A stretch of 64,000 bases of DNA from WLND01 sp040398845 (GTDB lineage: Bacteria > Actinomycetota > Actinomycetes > S36-B12): positions 62,001 to 126,000 of the forward strand of contig JBBATH010000007.1 of assembly GCA_040398845.1 (NCBI GenBank), written 5' to 3'. Below, piece after piece: positions 49,013 through 56,964 of the stretch (position 1 is its first letter; each line of letters starts with the position of its first letter). Position numbers and translations under genes: made by a program. The notes under the pieces are model-generated. The model had not been told where the DNA came from. It saw only the letters and a list, made by a program, of their open reading frames with translations, and searched no databases.

Positions 49013-49480
49013 ATGGCGAATCCTGTGTCGGTCCTCATGGTTGAACTGCTCATGTCGGCCGATCGACTCATCACAGCCGCCCAGGCTGCCCCGGTTCCGG
49101 CGGATCCGTCAAGATGGGCACCGGCGGTCATCGTCGGTCACCTGAGCCGCGTCGACACCGAGGTCTGGCTCCCGCGAATCGACGAGATGGTCACCGTGAG
49201 GTCACGTGGGTCGCGCCCGCAATGGGCTTGGTGGGAACCCGATGCAGACGTAACAACGCGCACCTTTGCCGGCATAGGCGTCGACGAGTCCGGGGCCCGC
49301 CTGCTGGCGAGCCGCACCGCACTGCTCCACCGGCTCAGGGAACTCTCACCCGGCGACTGGACCGCTGAGGCCGAGCATGAGGACTTCGGAATCATCGACG
49401 TGCAGGGCCTCATCATGCAGGTGCTCGTCCATGACGAGGAACACCGTGCGTCGCTACTCCAGGCCGAGGTCAGCCAGTGA
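49013..49480 (+). CDS. DinB/maleylpyruvate-isomerase-like four-helix protein
   Basis: A 155-residue protein of the DinB/YfiT superfamily. The metal-binding histidines expected in the fold are seen in VIVGHLSRVDTEVW and VLVHDEEHRASLL. Such proteins often act as mycothiol-dependent transferases or isomerases in actinobacteria; the function here is unassigned. It follows dedA by 18 bp, and its last 27 bp overlap the convergent pyrE. Confidence 0.75.
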   Translation: MANPVSVLMVELLMSADRLITAAQAAPVPADPSRWAPAVIVGHLSRVDTEVWLPRIDEMVTVRSRGSRPQWAWWEPDADVTTRTFAGIGVDESGARLLASRTALLHRLRELSPGDWTAEAEHEDFGIIDVQGLIMQVLVHDEEHRASLLQAEVSQ

Positions 49481-49996
49481 ATAGGCAGCCCGGTACTCGA
49501 TACCGCGCTCGACAACCTTCGGGCCGGCACCACGGTCGACAATGACCGCAACGGCAACCGTGCGCGCGCCTGCCGCCTCCAGCGCATCGACTGCAGTGAG
49601 CACTGAACCCCCGGTGGTCGAGGTGTCCTCGACGGCGAGAACCGCCCTGCCTTCGACATCGGGGCCCTCAATTCGTCGCTGGAGCCCGTGGTGCTTCTCC
49701 TCCTTGCGGACGACAAAGGCATCGAGGACGAGGCCATGCTTGGCGGCGTCATGCAGCATCGCGGTGGCCACGGGGTCGGCGCCGAGGGTGAGTCCGCCGG
49801 CGGCCGAGTACTCGAGGTCGGCGGTGAGCTCCCGCATGACTGTGCCGACGAGGGGTGCTGCATTGCCGTCGAGGGTGACGCGGCGCAGGTCGACGTAATA
49901 GTCGGCCTCCCGACCGCTCGACAGGATCACCGTGCCGCGCACGACCGCTCGCTCGATGATGAGCTGGCGGAGTTCTTCCCAGGCGGCTGACTTCAT
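49454..49996 (-). CDS. pyrE: Orotate phosphoribosyltransferase
   Basis: Makes OMP from orotate and PRPP in pyrimidine synthesis. The 180 residues include SSGREADYYVDLRRV, GLTLGADPVATAM, FVVRKEEKHHG and the PRPP loop VLAVEDTSTTGGS. ATG 49996 has TAGGCT 6 nt upstream. It is the only pyrimidine gene in the window. Confidence 0.95.
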   Translation of the reverse strand: MKSAAWEELRQLIIERAVVRGTVILSSGREADYYVDLRRVTLDGNAAPLVGTVMRELTADLEYSAAGGLTLGADPVATAMLHDAAKHGLVLDAFVVRKEEKHHGLQRRIEGPDVEGRAVLAVEDTSTTGGSVLTAVDALEAAGARTVAVAVIVDRGAGPKVVERGIEYRAAYSLADLGLE

Positions 49997-50002
49997 GGGC
50001 GA

Positions 50003-50012
50003 AGCCTATGCT
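50003..50012. promoter_or_regulatory. Overlapping -10 elements of pyrE and the divergent hypothetical
   Basis: TAGGCT for pyrE (minus, 50008-50003) and TATGCT for the plus-strand gene (50007-50012) overlap by two bases. They lie 6 and 7 nt from their starts (49996 and GTG 50020). The arrangement mirrors the trmH/dedA divergence. Confidence 0.45.
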
Positions 50013-50019
50013 CGCTGGC

Positions 50020-50502
50020 GTGGGCGCCTGCAGCATCGTTATCCTCCCGGACGAGGCCTCCGCCGCTCGCTTCGAGTGCGCGGAGATCCTGACAGCGCCC
50101 GGCTCCAACTGCGCATCCTTTGATGTCGAGGTGCCACCGGGGCTGTCCGATCTGAAATCCGTTCAGGTCTGCGCCGCGATCCTGGTGGCCGCGCCCCACC
50201 CGCCCCTGCTCATCGTGACGACTCTCGCGTCAATGCATCTGCTCCCCGCCGTCGCGCGGGCCCAGCGAGCAGCCCGGCAGCTCATTTGCGGCTACGTGCT
50301 CATCGATGCCGGCAACGGGGCGCCGGGGGCCGATCCGAGCGGCGAGAGCTGGCCCGATGCGCCCGTGTTCCTCATAGCCGGCATCGGCGACGCCGCGGCG
50401 CGGTCGCATGCGAAGCTGCGCGGCTGGCAGGTGTTCGATGCCGAGGCCACCACCGAAATCGCCTTCTTGATCGGCCAACTGGCACTCGAACTGGCGCCCT
50501 GA
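50020..50502 (+). CDS. Hypothetical protein, possibly alpha/beta-hydrolase-like
   Basis: About 160 residues, not recognised. It has alternating beta-like hydrophobic segments (LLIVTTLASMHLLPAVARAQ, ICGYVLIDAGNG, APVFLIAGIGD), vaguely like a small alpha/beta hydrolase without its catalytic triad. GTG 50020 is chosen because TATGCT precedes it by 7 nt; ATG 50008 in the same frame is the alternative and would itself overlap that element. Its divergence from pyrE does not point to a function. Confidence 0.55.
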   Translation: MGACSIVILPDEASAARFECAEILTAPGSNCASFDVEVPPGLSDLKSVQVCAAILVAAPHPPLLIVTTLASMHLLPAVARAQRAARQLICGYVLIDAGNGAPGADPSGESWPDAPVFLIAGIGDAAARSHAKLRGWQVFDAEATTEIAFLIGQLALELAP

Positions 50503-50681
50503 CTCTGCACGTTGTCGCTCATCGATCTCGGCACGGTAGTGCTTATGCGCGCTTCTTGACCTGCTGGCCCAGATACCTGAGTTCGCATGTCCTGCGACAT
50601 TGCCAGCGCTTGCCACGCCCAGCTTGGACGCGGCGCGTCCATTCGCTCAAGGATCAATGGCTCGGTTCAGGCACCCCGCGG

Positions 50682-50786
50682 ATGCAGGCAGATGCCATCG
50701 CCGCGACCCCTGAGCAATTGCGTGCACGTGGGATCGTGATGAAGACCGAAAGCCTGTGGCGCGATCCGCGCACGGTGGGTCCATGA
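50682..50786 (+). CDS. Tiny ORF, 34 residues, coupled to the next
   Basis: Reads MQADAIAATPEQLRARGIVM and then a short tail ending WRDPRTVGP. Its stop overlaps the next ATG (ATGA at 50783-50786). The composition looks protein-like, and PEQLRARG would suit a small DNA-binding or antitoxin fragment, but I recognise no family. It could also be a decayed 3' fragment. Confidence 0.3.
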   Translation: MQADAIAATPEQLRARGIVMKTESLWRDPRTVGP

Positions 50787-50899
50787 CGAGCGGCGTTCCG
50801 CTGACCGATGAGGAAATCCGTCGATACCTTGCAGATGTCGCGGAGAGCAGGAAGAACCTGATCGCGAGCATCCAACGCGGCAAGCCTCGTTTTCTCTGA
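50783..50899 (+). CDS. Tiny ORF, 38 residues, upstream of hicAB
   Basis: Reads MTSGVPLTDEEIRRYLADV and ends IQRGKPRFL. It is helical and charged, has plausible codon usage, and is coupled by ATGA to the preceding ORF. Being in a region of toxin-antitoxin genes, it may be a relic or a small antitoxin-like peptide. Function unknown. Confidence 0.35.
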   Translation: MTSGVPLTDEEIRRYLADVAESRKNLIASIQRGKPRFL

Positions 50900-50965
50900 A
50901 CATTGGTCCGTCTTGGCCGCGATTGGGCCCCCGGAATCAATAGTTCCTAGTGCACTGGATGGTCG

Positions 50966-50985
50966 TAGCCTAGCTTGGTAGGCTA
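50966..50985 (+). promoter_or_regulatory. hicAB promoter-operator palindrome
   Basis: TAGCCTA-GCTTGG-TAGGCTA is a perfect 7-bp inverted repeat. Its right arm contains TAGGCT, the -10 element 6 nt before the hicA GTG at 50991. HicB-type antitoxins bind operators at their own promoter; this geometry would block RNA polymerase directly. Confidence 0.7.
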
Positions 50986-50990
50986 AACGA

Positions 50991-51200
50991 GTGAAGCGAA
51001 GGGACCTACTCAGGGCCCTTCGACTCAGTGCGAAGGAGGCCGGCGTCGACCTTGCCATTGTTCGCAATGGCGCGAGCCACGACATATACCGCCTAGGAGA
51101 CATCGTCATCACGATCCCCAGACACAACGAACTGAATGAGATGACTGCACGAGGCATTCTCAAGGATGCCGCTGCTCACTTGAAAGGAAGAGACCGATGA
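50991..51200 (+). CDS. hicA: HicA toxin (mRNA interferase)
   Basis: A 69-residue double-stranded-RNA-binding-like fold. It shows the HicA plan: MKRRDLLRALR, a conserved His in GASHDIYRLG, IPRHNELNEMTARGILKDA. HicA toxins cleave mRNA and tmRNA. The GTG start follows TAGGCT at 6 nt, so the mRNA is leaderless. Its 3' end overlaps hicB by 4 bp, the toxin-first order typical of hicAB. Confidence 0.88.
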   Translation: MKRRDLLRALRLSAKEAGVDLAIVRNGASHDIYRLGDIVITIPRHNELNEMTARGILKDAAAHLKGRDR

Positions 51201-51772
51201 AAATGTTCGACGTCACGGCGAGTCGCAGCCAGGGCTGGTGGGCCATCCATGCGAACGTGCCAGGTGCGAGCGTCTGGACGCAGGCCCGTCGACTGGATCA
51301 AGTTGAAGCGACAGCGCGTGAGGCAATAGGCCTCGCCTTGGACGCCGCGCAGGATTCATTTGAGTTGAACATCGCGCCGGTGGTGCCCGAGGGCATCCGT
51401 CATGAGGTCGAGTTGGCGAGGAACACGGCCCGCTTGGCGGCAATTGCTCAGGCGATCGCGACCACCCTGAACCAGTATGCAGCAGTGTCGCTCACCGCAG
51501 AGGGCTATACGGTCCGCGACGCGGGCTACCTCATGAACCTTTCATCGCAACGGATTTCGCAGCTGGTGGCGCAGCAGCGCACTCAAGTGGAGGCCTCGAC
51601 CTCGGAGTCGCCAACGTTCGACAGCGTGGTCGAGTCATTGCTCGTGCAGTTGCTGTCGGCGGCGGATGGACTCTCAGACACCTCCAGCCAGACTGGCAAG
51701 CCGCGTCAGCGCGAGGAGCATGGTCCGCGGCGGACGCCAATGGAGAAGCAACGTACCTCGGGCAAGAGGTGA
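51197..51772 (+). CDS. hicB: HicB antitoxin with helix-turn-helix tail
   Basis: A 191-residue antitoxin, longer than most HicB proteins. The N-terminal HicB fold (GWWAIHANVPGASVWTQARR, then AREAIGLAL) covers the toxin. A central helix-turn-helix-like segment (TVRDAGYLMNLSSQRISQLV) would bind the palindrome upstream of hicA. The last 60 residues are charged and low-complexity. Confidence 0.8.
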   Translation: MKMFDVTASRSQGWWAIHANVPGASVWTQARRLDQVEATAREAIGLALDAAQDSFELNIAPVVPEGIRHEVELARNTARLAAIAQAIATTLNQYAAVSLTAEGYTVRDAGYLMNLSSQRISQLVAQQRTQVEASTSESPTFDSVVESLLVQLLSAADGLSDTSSQTGKPRQREEHGPRRTPMEKQRTSGKR

Positions 51773-51786
51773 GCGACTGCAAAGAG

Positions 51787-51833
51787 TGGCCCCCTGACCG
51801 CCAGCGCGTGAAGCGCCGATGGTCAAGGGGCCA
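51787..51833. terminator. Terminator-like hairpin after hicAB
   Basis: TGGCCCCCTGACC (51787-51799) pairs with 51821-51833 with one mismatch; an inner GCGC/GCGC stem adds a second tier. It begins 14 bp after the hicB stop and would also face the 3' end of the minus-strand pseudogene. Confidence 0.6.
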
Positions 51834-51848
51834 GCGTTGCGAATACTT

Positions 51849-52145
51849 GGTGCGGTATTCCACGGTGACGCCGACCCGTCGTGCCTTCGCGCTGGGCTGC
51901 TCGGCCACGCCGTTGCCACGAACCGTGTAGGCGCCCTTGAGTCCGAGGGTCCGCAGCTAGGAGGCGACCGCTCGGGCCCGCTCGGTGGAGAGAGGTTCGG
52001 CGGCGGCATCGAGCTCAATGCCCCTGCTCAACATGTCCAAAAGCGCGCTGCAGAGGTCGGCGCTGTCACCGGTCTCGAGTGCCTGCTTGAGGCCCGCCAT
52101 GCAGCGATCGACTGCAGCGACAAGCGGGGGGCCGGAACGCTCGGG
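51849..52145 (-). pseudogene. OmpA/MotB-type peptidoglycan-binding domain remnant
   Basis: In one minus-strand frame the peptide AEPLSTERARAVAS is followed by a TAG (51957-51959), then LRTLGLKGAYTVRGNGVAEQ and ARRVGVTVEYR. Together they match the OmpA C-terminal pattern (LS..RA.AV..YL...G, G.G...P, RRV). The stop replaces the expected Tyr of YL. The same frame also meets a TGA at 52146-52148, and the N-terminal half of the domain is missing, so this is a degraded fragment. Confidence 0.6.
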
Positions 52146-52303
52146 TCAGGTGGTCGCGGCGAGTTGGGAGCAATCGATAGCAAGGAGAAACCACAGGAGT
52201 GAGGCCGATTCCTCCCCGAAGTGGCCGCTGAAACTCCAGACGCCGATGAAGCCGAGCTCTCGACTCCGGCTGAGTCAGCAAAAGGGATTGGAGGAGGAAA
52301 CGG

Positions 52304-52741
52304 TCAGGGCGCGCTGAATGGGTCACTCACACGCAAGCCTGGAAATGCCTTGAAGTCGCGATCTGCACTCAAGAACTGGGTCACCCCGTGATCGATGCAG
52401 ATGGCTGCGACACGCGCATCACGGATCCGTGGGCCAATGACCCCGCTTCCCGCGAGCACAGCGGCCAGAGTCGCGAGGTGCCGTGGCGACTCGCCGATGA
52501 GCCTCACTGATGGCGAATCGCACCACACGCCGAGTTGCTCGAGCGCCTGTGCTGGCAAGGCGGTCGGGCTGAAGATGCGCGGATTGGTTGTGATGCTCAA
52601 GAACTCATGGATACACGGCCAGGGAATGGCCCAAGCCGCGGGTGCTGTTGCGAGATCTACGAGGGCACTTGCAGCAGTTGGGTGATTCGGATGGTTCTGC
52701 ATAAGAGCCGGAACCAGAACATTGGTGTCAACGCCAATCAC
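52304..52741 (-). CDS. vapC: PIN-domain toxin (VapC-like)
   Basis: A 145-residue PIN ribonuclease. D5 in MIGVDTNVLVPAL, the Glu in CIHEFLSI, the Asp in RIRDARVAAICIDHGV and SADRDF make up the expected acidic site. The pattern belongs to the larger VapC subgroup with TAxxxxTDARIAA-like motif. It overlaps its antitoxin by 4 bp. It differs from the first vapC (29.6 kb) in sequence. Confidence 0.88.
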   Translation of the reverse strand: MIGVDTNVLVPALMQNHPNHPTAASALVDLATAPAAWAIPWPCIHEFLSITTNPRIFSPTALPAQALEQLGVWCDSPSVRLIGESPRHLATLAAVLAGSGVIGPRIRDARVAAICIDHGVTQFLSADRDFKAFPGLRVSDPFSAP

Positions 52742-52977
52742 AGTCGATCACCGCGAGAGAGATCGAGGATCTCCTGCCGGGTCATGTTTGCTGCTTCGGC
52801 AGTGAGTGCCCCCGGAATGGACGCATCACGGCAAATGTAACGTCGTGCTTGGCTGCGTGAGCGTAGGACTTCGTGGAGGCCCTCCTCGAGCAGTGACTTC
52901 ATGCTGCAGCCCTCACGATGAGCGAGGTCCTTAATCTCATCCAGAAGAGCGTCGTTGATCTCGACGGTCGTCTTCAT
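52738..52977 (-). CDS. vapB: VapB-type ribbon-helix-helix antitoxin
   Basis: A 79-residue antitoxin with MKTTVEINDALLDEIKDLA and EGCSMKSLLEEGLHEVL, the VapB/DUF2191 pattern, and a toxin-binding tail (TRQEILDLSRGDRL). ATG 52977 has TAGCAT 6 nt upstream and a 6-bp-arm palindrome further up. Confidence 0.83.
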   Translation of the reverse strand: MKTTVEINDALLDEIKDLAHREGCSMKSLLEEGLHEVLRSRSQARRYICRDASIPGALTAEAANMTRQEILDLSRGDRL

Positions 52978-52983
52978 TTGCCC

Positions 52984-53008
52984 ATGCTAGGTGACCCATA
53001 GATATGGG
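52984..53008 (-). promoter_or_regulatory. vapBC -10 and operator palindrome
   Basis: On the minus strand TAGCAT (52989-52984) ends 6 nt before the vapB ATG. CCCATA-GA-TATGGG (52995-53008) is a perfect 6-bp-arm palindrome located just upstream of the -10, where autoregulatory VapB operators usually lie. Confidence 0.6.
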
Positions 53009-53029
53009 GCAAGGATGTCGGCGGGGGAA

Positions 53030-53791
53030 CTATCGAGCGTTGCCGATCCGGCGCACGAGCGCTCGCGGCGAATGGCGGAGCAGCGCCCCCATCACCTTGT
53101 ACTGGCCGCCCGTGACGCTCAGCACCTTGCCACGATCGACATCGCGCATGGCCTTCCTGGCAACCCGGTCGGCGTCCAGCCACATCCACCGGGGGACGCT
53201 GTCCATATTCAAGTCGGCACGCTCGTGGAATTCGGTATGGACGTAGCCGGGGCACACTGCCGTGACACTGACTCCGAGCGGGGCGACCTCGCCGGCGAGA
53301 CCCTCGGAGAACACGGTGACCCAAGCTTTTGCGGCAGAGTAGGTACTGCCGGTAAGCCAGCTCGCCACGCTGCTCACATTGACGATGGCCCCTTCGCCGC
53401 GCTCGCCCATCGAGACCGCGGCCGCGTGGCTGAGCCGCATGACCGCGATGACGAGGACATCGAGCATGCGCTGCTCGTCGCCGATATCGCCTCGAGTGAA
53501 TCGGGCCTTGACTCCGAAGCCGGCGTTGTTCACCAGCACAGCGATCGGCCGGTCTCGGTCTACGAGTCGCTGCTCGACAACGCTCAGCTGCTCCCGGTCC
53601 GAGAGGTCGGCTGGGAGGACCTCGACCGACACTCCGTGGGCACTCGAGAGCGACTCTGCGAGAGCCGCAAGGCGATCCTCGTCACGAGCGACGAGGACAA
53701 GATCGTGCCCGCGCTCGGCGAGGAGTCGGGCAAAGGCCTCGCCGATTCCGGACGTTGGACCGGTGACAAGGGCTGTTCCGGGGATTCGCAT
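53030..53791 (-). CDS. Short-chain dehydrogenase/reductase
   Basis: A 253-residue classical SDR: cofactor loop TGPTSGIG, VLVNNAGFG, catalytic Ser in VNVSSVASW and YSAAK. The arrangement resembles actinobacterial SDRs that act on ketones or acyl chains. The substrate is unknown. It begins 119 bp from the divergent protease. Confidence 0.87.
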   Translation of the reverse strand: MRIPGTALVTGPTSGIGEAFARLLAERGHDLVLVARDEDRLAALAESLSSAHGVSVEVLPADLSDREQLSVVEQRLVDRDRPIAVLVNNAGFGVKARFTRGDIGDEQRMLDVLVIAVMRLSHAAAVSMGERGEGAIVNVSSVASWLTGSTYSAAKAWVTVFSEGLAGEVAPLGVSVTAVCPGYVHTEFHERADLNMDSVPRWMWLDADRVARKAMRDVDRGKVLSVTGGQYKVMGALLRHSPRALVRRIGNAR

Positions 53792-53898
53792 GATTCATCT
53801 TCACACCTCCAGCGCGCCTGCGTGTGAGGACGCGGACCGTCGGGAACTCGGGCGCACGCGCAACCTCGCATAAGCCGTGCGTTTCTGGGTTGGTGACG

Positions 53899-53904
53899 TA
53901 ACGT
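53899..53904 (+). promoter_or_regulatory. -10 element (TAACGT) of the second protease gene
   Basis: TAACGT ends 6 nt before ATG 53911 with no ribosome-binding site, the leaderless pattern. Confidence 0.5.
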
Positions 53905-53910
53905 GTCTAC

Positions 53911-55383
53911 ATGCCTAAGCGAATGCGTGCGGCGGCCGTAGCCACGGCACTGGCACTTACCCTCACGCCTATCGCATCGCCCGCCACCGCGTTGCCGGCA
54001 TCACGTGCCGGCGGTCGGCCGCTTGTTGTGAATGGTCAATCTGCCGAGGCAGGTCAATTCCCCTTCGTTGTCGCCCTCCTAGATGCAGCAAGGTTCGAGC
54101 GGGAGGGAGCATTCCAATCGCAGTTTTGCGGCGGGTCGCTCACGACTCCGACAACGATTGTGACGGCGGCACACTGCGTCGTCGATGAGGACACCGGCCG
54201 CGAGGGCGGGGCATCGTCGATCCTGGTAGCCATTTCACGAGATCTCAAGGGCGCTGACACGCGAATAGTCCAGGTGGCCGCTGTCGCCGTCCACCCCGAT
54301 TTCGACCCCGCGAAGGTCACGAACGACGTCGCGGTTCTCACGCTCGGGGAGGCTGTCACTGACGTTCCCCTCATCACGCCGATGCGCCCGAGTGATAACC
54401 CCGACTATCTCGCGCCCCGCGCGCCAGTGTTCGTCGTCGGGTGGGGGAATCAGTCGCTCGCCGGTAGTTCCTACCCGCAGACGATGCGCGTGGGAGCCCT
54501 CGTTGTCTTCCCCGAGGGCGCCTGTGGCCGAAATGAGCCGTACACCATCGGTTCGGTGACATTCGACGGTTTCGATTGGGACGAAGCCGATCCCGCCCTC
54601 ATGGTCTGCGCCGCGGGCGTGACGCAGGCGGGCACGGTCATCGATGCTTGCCAAGGAGACTCCGGGGGGCCACTCGTCGGAGGCAAGGGCAGTTCAATGC
54701 GTCTTGTCGGAGTGGTGAGCTGGGGTGAGGATTGCGCAACCAAGCATCCGGGGGTGTACACCCGAATCGCGGCAATGACCGAATTTCTGATGTCCAAGAA
54801 GGCAATTTCAATCATCCCCCCAACAGTAGCGCCCGTGCTCAGCATCGACGTGCTGTCCGGGGGTCTTCGGGTCACCTTCGCAATCACACCTGACGGCTCT
54901 GCGATCAGCGCCCTCGCCGCCACTGCGACAGACGCCTCCACGGGTAATGCCGCGACCTGTTTTGCGGAACCGCGCCGAGACCAACTGCGACCGTTTTGCA
55001 CTATCACCGGGCTTGCCAACGATGTTCCCTACAGTGTTTCAGGGATCAGTGCGAATGACGTCGGCAATTCACCGCCGGCCGCACCAATCACGGCAGTGCC
55101 AACCGCGGTGCCGATACCGGGTTCCATTCTCGGAGTCTCCGTCGCTGCGGGTGGACAGGCGCGGTTTCGGGTGGGGGCGAGCGACGCGAACGGTTCAGTG
55201 CTCGTCTCCACGCGGGTCGTGTGTGCTCCTCTCGCCGGCGGCCTGGCTCGAAGTGGGCGGGTGGTGAGGGGCGCAGCGACCGTGACTCGGTTGGCACCTC
55301 AGCGATACTCGTGTGCCGTTGAAGCGGCAAACTCCGCCGGTGCAGCCCGATCGAATCCTCGCCTTGTCATCGGACGCCGGTAG
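53911..55383 (+). CDS. Secreted trypsin-like serine protease with C-terminal beta domains
   Basis: A 490-residue exported S1 protease. A signal peptide (about 1-28) and a short propeptide precede LVVNGQSAEAGQFPFVVAL. The triad is H88 (TAAHC), D139 (NDVAVL) and S251 (CQGDSGGP). D245 sits where trypsin has D189, so cleavage after Lys/Arg is predicted. GVVSWGEDCATKHPGVYTRI closes the fold. Two fibronectin-III-like repeats follow, possibly for substrate or wall binding. It starts leaderless at ATG 53911. Confidence 0.92.
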   Translation: MPKRMRAAAVATALALTLTPIASPATALPASRAGGRPLVVNGQSAEAGQFPFVVALLDAARFEREGAFQSQFCGGSLTTPTTIVTAAHCVVDEDTGREGGASSILVAISRDLKGADTRIVQVAAVAVHPDFDPAKVTNDVAVLTLGEAVTDVPLITPMRPSDNPDYLAPRAPVFVVGWGNQSLAGSSYPQTMRVGALVVFPEGACGRNEPYTIGSVTFDGFDWDEADPALMVCAAGVTQAGTVIDACQGDSGGPLVGGKGSSMRLVGVVSWGEDCATKHPGVYTRIAAMTEFLMSKKAISIIPPTVAPVLSIDVLSGGLRVTFAITPDGSAISALAATATDASTGNAATCFAEPRRDQLRPFCTITGLANDVPYSVSGISANDVGNSPPAAPITAVPTAVPIPGSILGVSVAAGGQARFRVGASDANGSVLVSTRVVCAPLAGGLARSGRVVRGAATVTRLAPQRYSCAVEAANSAGAARSNPRLVIGRR

Positions 55384-55402
55384 CTAGTCGGGCAGGTGCT
55401 CG

Positions 55403-56191
55403 TCAGTCTCGGTAGCCGGGATTCACCCGGTCGAGTCGACGCAGCAGGCCCGGCCAGGCGAGGTCGCCACCCATGCCCTTGAGCACGAGGTGGATATTGC
55501 TTGCCACCCCGGCGAGGATCGCAGGGTGGACGGGGATGAGTTCGCCGCCGCCGGATTGAGCGAGTACCTGAATCTCGCAGGCCCTCTGCAAGTTGTACAT
55601 GTAAAGAAAGGCGTCGGCGATGGTCTCGCCGACGGTGAGGAGGCCGTGATTGCGAAGGATGAGGCTGGTGTTCATCCCGAGGTCGTTCACGAGCCGGGGC
55701 TTCTCGGCGTCGAGGAGGGCGATCCCCTCGTAACTGTGGTAGCCAATTGACGCGAGCGCGACTGTCGCCTGCTGTGAGATCGGGAGCAGCCCACTCACCT
55801 GGGCGCTCACAGCCACGCCAGCGGCGGTATGGCTGTGCAGTACGCACGAGATGTCCTCGCGGGCAGCGTGGACCGCGCTGTGGATGACGAAGCCGGCGGG
55901 GTTCACCGGGTAATCACTCGGCTCGAGCTTCGTGCCCTCGCCATCGACCTTGATGAGACTGCTCGCCGTAATCTCCTCGAACAGCATCCCGTAGGGATTG
56001 ATGAGGAAGGCGTGGTCGGGGCCTGGCACCCGCACGGAGATGTGCGTGAAGACGAGGTCATCCCAGCCGTACAGGGCCATGAGCCGGTAGCAGGCGGCGA
56101 GGTCGGTGCGCAGGGCGAGTTCTGTCGGGTCCGGGGCCATGTCATGGGGTGTCACAGGGGGCTGCAACGATGACACGGTAGTGCCCGACAT
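55403..56191 (-). CDS. Class II aldolase/adducin-family protein
   Basis: A 262-residue protein. Metal-binding histidines occur in VLHSHTAAGVAV and LRNHGLLTVG, and GWDDLVFTHISVR is the usual opening of the fold. Members act on sugar phosphates or hydroxy acids; the substrate is unknown. ATG 56191 (MSGTTV) is taken; an internal ATG (MAPDPTEL) is possible. It is divergent from the SDR at 56212, only 20 bp away, and convergent with the protease. Confidence 0.85.
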   Translation of the reverse strand: MSGTTVSSLQPPVTPHDMAPDPTELALRTDLAACYRLMALYGWDDLVFTHISVRVPGPDHAFLINPYGMLFEEITASSLIKVDGEGTKLEPSDYPVNPAGFVIHSAVHAAREDISCVLHSHTAAGVAVSAQVSGLLPISQQATVALASIGYHSYEGIALLDAEKPRLVNDLGMNTSLILRNHGLLTVGETIADAFLYMYNLQRACEIQVLAQSGGGELIPVHPAILAGVASNIHLVLKGMGGDLAWPGLLRRLDRVNPGYRD

Positions 56192-56211
56192 CCTGAGAGG
56201 CTGGACGCATC

Positions 56212-56964
56212 GTGGGCAGGTTGAACGGAAAGATCGCGATCGTCACGGGGGCCAGTCGTGGCATTGGGCTGGCAATCGCCGCGCGACTCGTTGACGAAGG
56301 TGCTCGGGTAACGATCACTGCACGCAAGCCTGAGGCCCTCGCCGAGGCGGTGACATCGCTTGGCGGTGGAGCACATGCGCTCGGGGTGGCCGGCAAGAGT
56401 GACGACGAGGCTCATCAAGAAGAAACGATCCGCGCGACGCTCGAGGCGTTCGGGAGCATCGACCTGCTCGTGAACAACACCGGGATCAACCCGGTCTTCG
56501 GCCGGATGATCGATCTCGATCTCGCAGCCGCCCGCAAGATCGTTGAAGTGAACTGCCTCGCTGCCCTGTCATGGATCCAGCGGGCCCATCGAGCATGGAT
56601 GGCAGAGCACGGCGGGGCCGTCGTCAACATCTCGTCTGTCGCAGGGCTGAGGCCCGCGCCCGGCATCGGGTTCTACGGGGCGAGCAAGTCGATGCTCTGC
56701 CACATGACTGAGGAGCTCGCCGTCGAACTGGCACCTGGCGTGCGGGTCAATGCCGTGGCGCCAGCCGTCGTGAAGACCGCGTTCGCGGCCCCGCTCTTCG
56801 AGGGTCGGGAGCAAGACGTCGCTGCCGGCTATCCGCTGAAGAGGCTTGGCGAGCCGCAGGACATTGGATCCGTCGTCGCCTTCCTTCTCTCGGCGGATGC
56901 AGCGTGGATCACCGGCCAAACAATCGTCATCGACGGCGGGCTCACGCTGACCGGAGGCCTGTGA
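56212..56964 (+). CDS. Short-chain dehydrogenase/reductase
   Basis: A 250-residue SDR with TGASRGIGLAIAARL, LLVNNTGIN, VVNISSVAGL and FYGASKSML, all catalytic residues present. ITGQTIVIDGGLTLTGG is the usual C-terminal signature of FabG-like enzymes. It starts at GTG 56212 and opens the plus-strand chain that runs to the window end. It probably reduces or oxidises an acyl or hydroxy-acid intermediate. Confidence 0.88.
   Translation: MGRLNGKIAIVTGASRGIGLAIAARLVDEGARVTITARKPEALAEAVTSLGGGAHALGVAGKSDDEAHQEETIRATLEAFGSIDLLVNNTGINPVFGRMIDLDLAAARKIVEVNCLAALSWIQRAHRAWMAEHGGAVVNISSVAGLRPAPGIGFYGASKSMLCHMTEELAVELAPGVRVNAVAPAVVKTAFAAPLFEGREQDVAAGYPLKRLGEPQDIGSVVAFLLSADAAWITGQTIVIDGGLTLTGGL

Larger units (their letters stand above)
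51773..52303. other. 531-bp region without an intact gene
   Basis: Between hicB and vapC there is a hairpin after hicB (51787-51833) and a decayed OmpA-like coding segment on the minus strand (to 52145). From 52146 to 52303 I see nothing I can assign; frames there are interrupted or shadow the vapC end. Confidence 0.6.

Noticed and set aside
51674..52018. Minus-strand frame beside hicB
   Set aside because: Pro/Ser/Arg-rich shadow; the OmpA remnant is in a different frame.
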